NCBI RefSeq assembly: GCF_034006445.1
Contig: NZ_JAVESS010000004.1
Location: 124,001-188,000, forward strand
Direction of reading: 5' to 3'
Origin: Desulfovibrio sp.
GTDB taxonomy: Bacteria > Desulfobacterota > Desulfovibrionia > Desulfovibrionales > Desulfovibrionaceae
DNA: 64,000 bases
Below the pieces are notes generated by a model. That model saw only the letters and a list, made by a program, of their open reading frames with translations, was not told the origin of the DNA and searched no databases. Within the stretch, counting starts at the first letter, position 1, and each line of letters begins with the position of its first letter. Both the position numbers and the translations under genes were made by a program. Positions 62,931 to 64,000 of this stretch are shown here, in pieces.

Positions 62931-63143
62931 GAACAAGCTCCTCCTGAGGTAGTAGACCTTCATGTCTTGGCGCATGCGGAGCGCCCTCACCGGGCGGCCG
63001 CCGGGTCTCGTCCGCAGCCACATGGCGTTGGACGCGCTCCCTCCCGGTTACCCGGTTCGGCATGCTTTCGGCCTTTTCAGAACATATGGCGCAAGTAAAT
63101 TTCGTTCTCCGGCCAGGAAGGATTTTTTAGGGAAGCACTGGTT

Positions 63144-63281
63144 AAAGAGCCTCCTGAAAACGCGCTGGTATTTCGTTTGGCAAGGCGCGATCTTTTTTTG
63201 AAGCAGGAGTGGACTCTTCTGTCCTCAACTGTTTCAAAAAAAGGAAGCAACCCCCCAAACGGAATAAATCAGCTTTTCCGC
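63144..63281 (+). repeat. Dispersed repeat family D, copy 3
   Basis: AAAGAGCCTCCTGAAAACGC to AATAAATCAGCTTTTCCGC, with TTTGAAGCAGGAGTGGACTC and the GTTTCAAAAAAAGG arm. Very close to the copy upstream of uvrC. Confidence 0.85.
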
Positions 63282-63439
63282 AGCGCAACAGTGTGTGTTA
63301 CGCCCGCATCGCGCTAAAAAGCCCGGCTCAGCCGCAAAACAAAAGCTCCTTGCTGCTCGTGTCTGACACAAATACTGGCGTTCCTTGCCTGCCGCCGCGC
63401 GACAGTAAAAAGCGCCATTCCTGCTTAAAGCAGACGCAC

Positions 63440-63578
63440 AATGAAATGTTTCACATTTCAATGTTTTCATTTAGCCGAAAAGTGCGATTTTCGGCTGAAT
63501 CCACGCCACGTTGTGGCGTGCTGCACTCTTGTGCAGCGTTAGAGCATTTTCACTTTTTCAAAGGTAAAATGCTCTAAA
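63440..63578 (+). repeat. Dispersed repeat family B, copy 3
   Basis: AATGAAATGTTTCACATTTC to AAATGCTCTAAAA, with AGCCGAAAAGTGCGATTTTC and CCACGCCACGTTGTGGCGTG. It abuts the fdhE stop codon. Confidence 0.85.
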
Positions 63579-64000
63579 AAGTATTCCAGAACGTAGGCTT
63601 GAGCGGGCGCAGCTTTTTGCGGGTCGCCACCATGTCCAAGTGCATCATGCCAAGGGCCAGCGCGTCAAGGTCGGGGGTTCCCTCCCGTTCACGCAAATCC
63701 ACGGTGGGACAATAGCTCTTGCACTTGGTGCACCAGTCCAGCCGTTCTCCCTGAGCCGCTCCGCTTTCGCGCAGCACTTCCATCACGCCGGAGCCATCCT
63801 TGCCGCATGAAGGACAAACGCGGCGCATAAACTTCCAGTTAGCGCCGCACAGGCTGCAGTGCAGATGCTTTTTGCCGCCGCCGCCCGCAAGATAGGCATT
63901 TTTTTCATCCAGAACTGGCTTGTCCAGCCAGCCTATGCTGGCAAAACTGCCGCACACGGGGCAGTAGCCCTGCTTCCACTGGCTGCCCGCGTCCCAGGGG
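63574..64000 (-). CDS. fdhE: Formate dehydrogenase accessory protein FdhE (5' part outside window)
   Basis: C-terminal 142 codons of FdhE, the protein needed for maturation of periplasmic formate dehydrogenase. The frame is open to the window edge. Four Cys pairs make the two rubredoxin-like zinc/iron ribbons: GYCPVCGSFASIG, HCSLCGANWKF, CPSCGKDGS and WCTKCKSYCPTVD. The C-terminus is DALALGMMHLDMVATRKKLR. The stop lies within the last bases of a family B repeat. It implies that a (normally Sec- or Cys-containing) formate dehydrogenase is encoded just outside the window. Confidence 0.93.
   Translation of the reverse strand, partial: PWDAGSQWKQGYCPVCGSFASIGWLDKPVLDEKNAYLAGGGGKKHLHCSLCGANWKFMRRVCPSCGKDGSGVMEVLRESGAAQGERLDWCTKCKSYCPTVDLREREGTPDLDALALGMMHLDMVATRKKLRPLKPTFWNTF

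Overview
The window reads as a chromosomal segment of a Desulfovibrio-type sulfate-reducing bacterium, close in style to D. desulfuricans. The evidence is a tetrahaem cytochrome c3 beside fdhE, two paralogous outer-membrane homotrimeric porins of the Desulfovibrio family, a GC-rich coding background, and many dispersed intergenic repeats. Two stretches are visibly AT-rich and look acquired: about 5.7-7.0 kb and 44.5-44.9 kb. || Layout. 1-5767: right end of a podovirus-like prophage (tail fibre, tail-fibre assembly-like protein, large tail/nozzle protein, GNAT acetyltransferase, internal virion-like protein, a DUF4417-like remnant, a Gly-rich protein). 5813-6876: two tandem paralogous membrane proteins on the opposite strand, then a small TA-flanked MITE-like element. 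7043-9986 (minus): secreted protein, CobU, membrane-anchored Ala/Pro-rich protein. 10.3-14.3 kb: thiD, fliJ, motE-like, truA. 14.9-23.8 kb: porin, uvrC, cbpA, cbpM-like, clpB. 24-25.1 kb: secreted phosphorylcholine-phosphatase-like HAD enzyme. 25.4-34.1 kb: a divergent phosphate regulon, with phoB-phoR-pstB-phoU-ykgJ on minus, pstS-pstC-pstA on plus, and Pho boxes between. 34.4-37 kb: a PHP-glycosyltransferase fusion. 37.1-38.6 kb: second porin (minus). 38.9-41.2 kb (minus): rsfS, gpmI, zinc-ribbon protein. 41.5-42.8 kb: phenylacetate-CoA ligase. 43.4-43.7 kb: four tRNA genes (Gly, Cys, Gly, Gly) followed by a truncated integrase. 44.9-49.5 kb: DUF294/CBS protein, exonuclease, DUF485 and ActP acetate permease. 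49.8-55.3 kb: a sigma-54 activator and a convincing sigma-54 promoter driving a dehydrogenase, an MHS transporter and a DmpG-like aldolase. 55.8-56.5 kb: an isolated flagellin-like gene. 57.1 kb: a tiny membrane-protein gene interrupted in frame by UGA. 58.1-62 kb: EAL-CBS-GGDEF protein and a chemoreceptor. 62.5-64 kb (minus): cytochrome c3 and the 3' part of fdhE. || How parts work together. The phosphate locus senses (PhoR/PhoB/PhoU) and imports (PstSCAB) phosphate; the neighbouring PHP-GT may make glycolipid or glycan under the same stress (inference). The acetate cluster pairs a permease with its DUF485 partner and a DUF294 regulatory protein. The sigma-54 cluster looks like import, oxidation and aldol cleavage of an unidentified hydroxyacid. 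FdhE and cytochrome c3 serve periplasmic formate oxidation. || Most unusual observations: (1) a 60-codon membrane-protein frame with an internal UGA preceded by Cys-Gly and followed by a SECIS-like hairpin, a candidate unannotated selenoprotein; (2) several families of dispersed palindromic repeats, one copy nested inside another; (3) the sigma-54 catabolic locus of unknown substrate; (4) the PHP-glycosyltransferase fusion next to pst; (5) minisatellites inside or beside essential genes such as uvrC.
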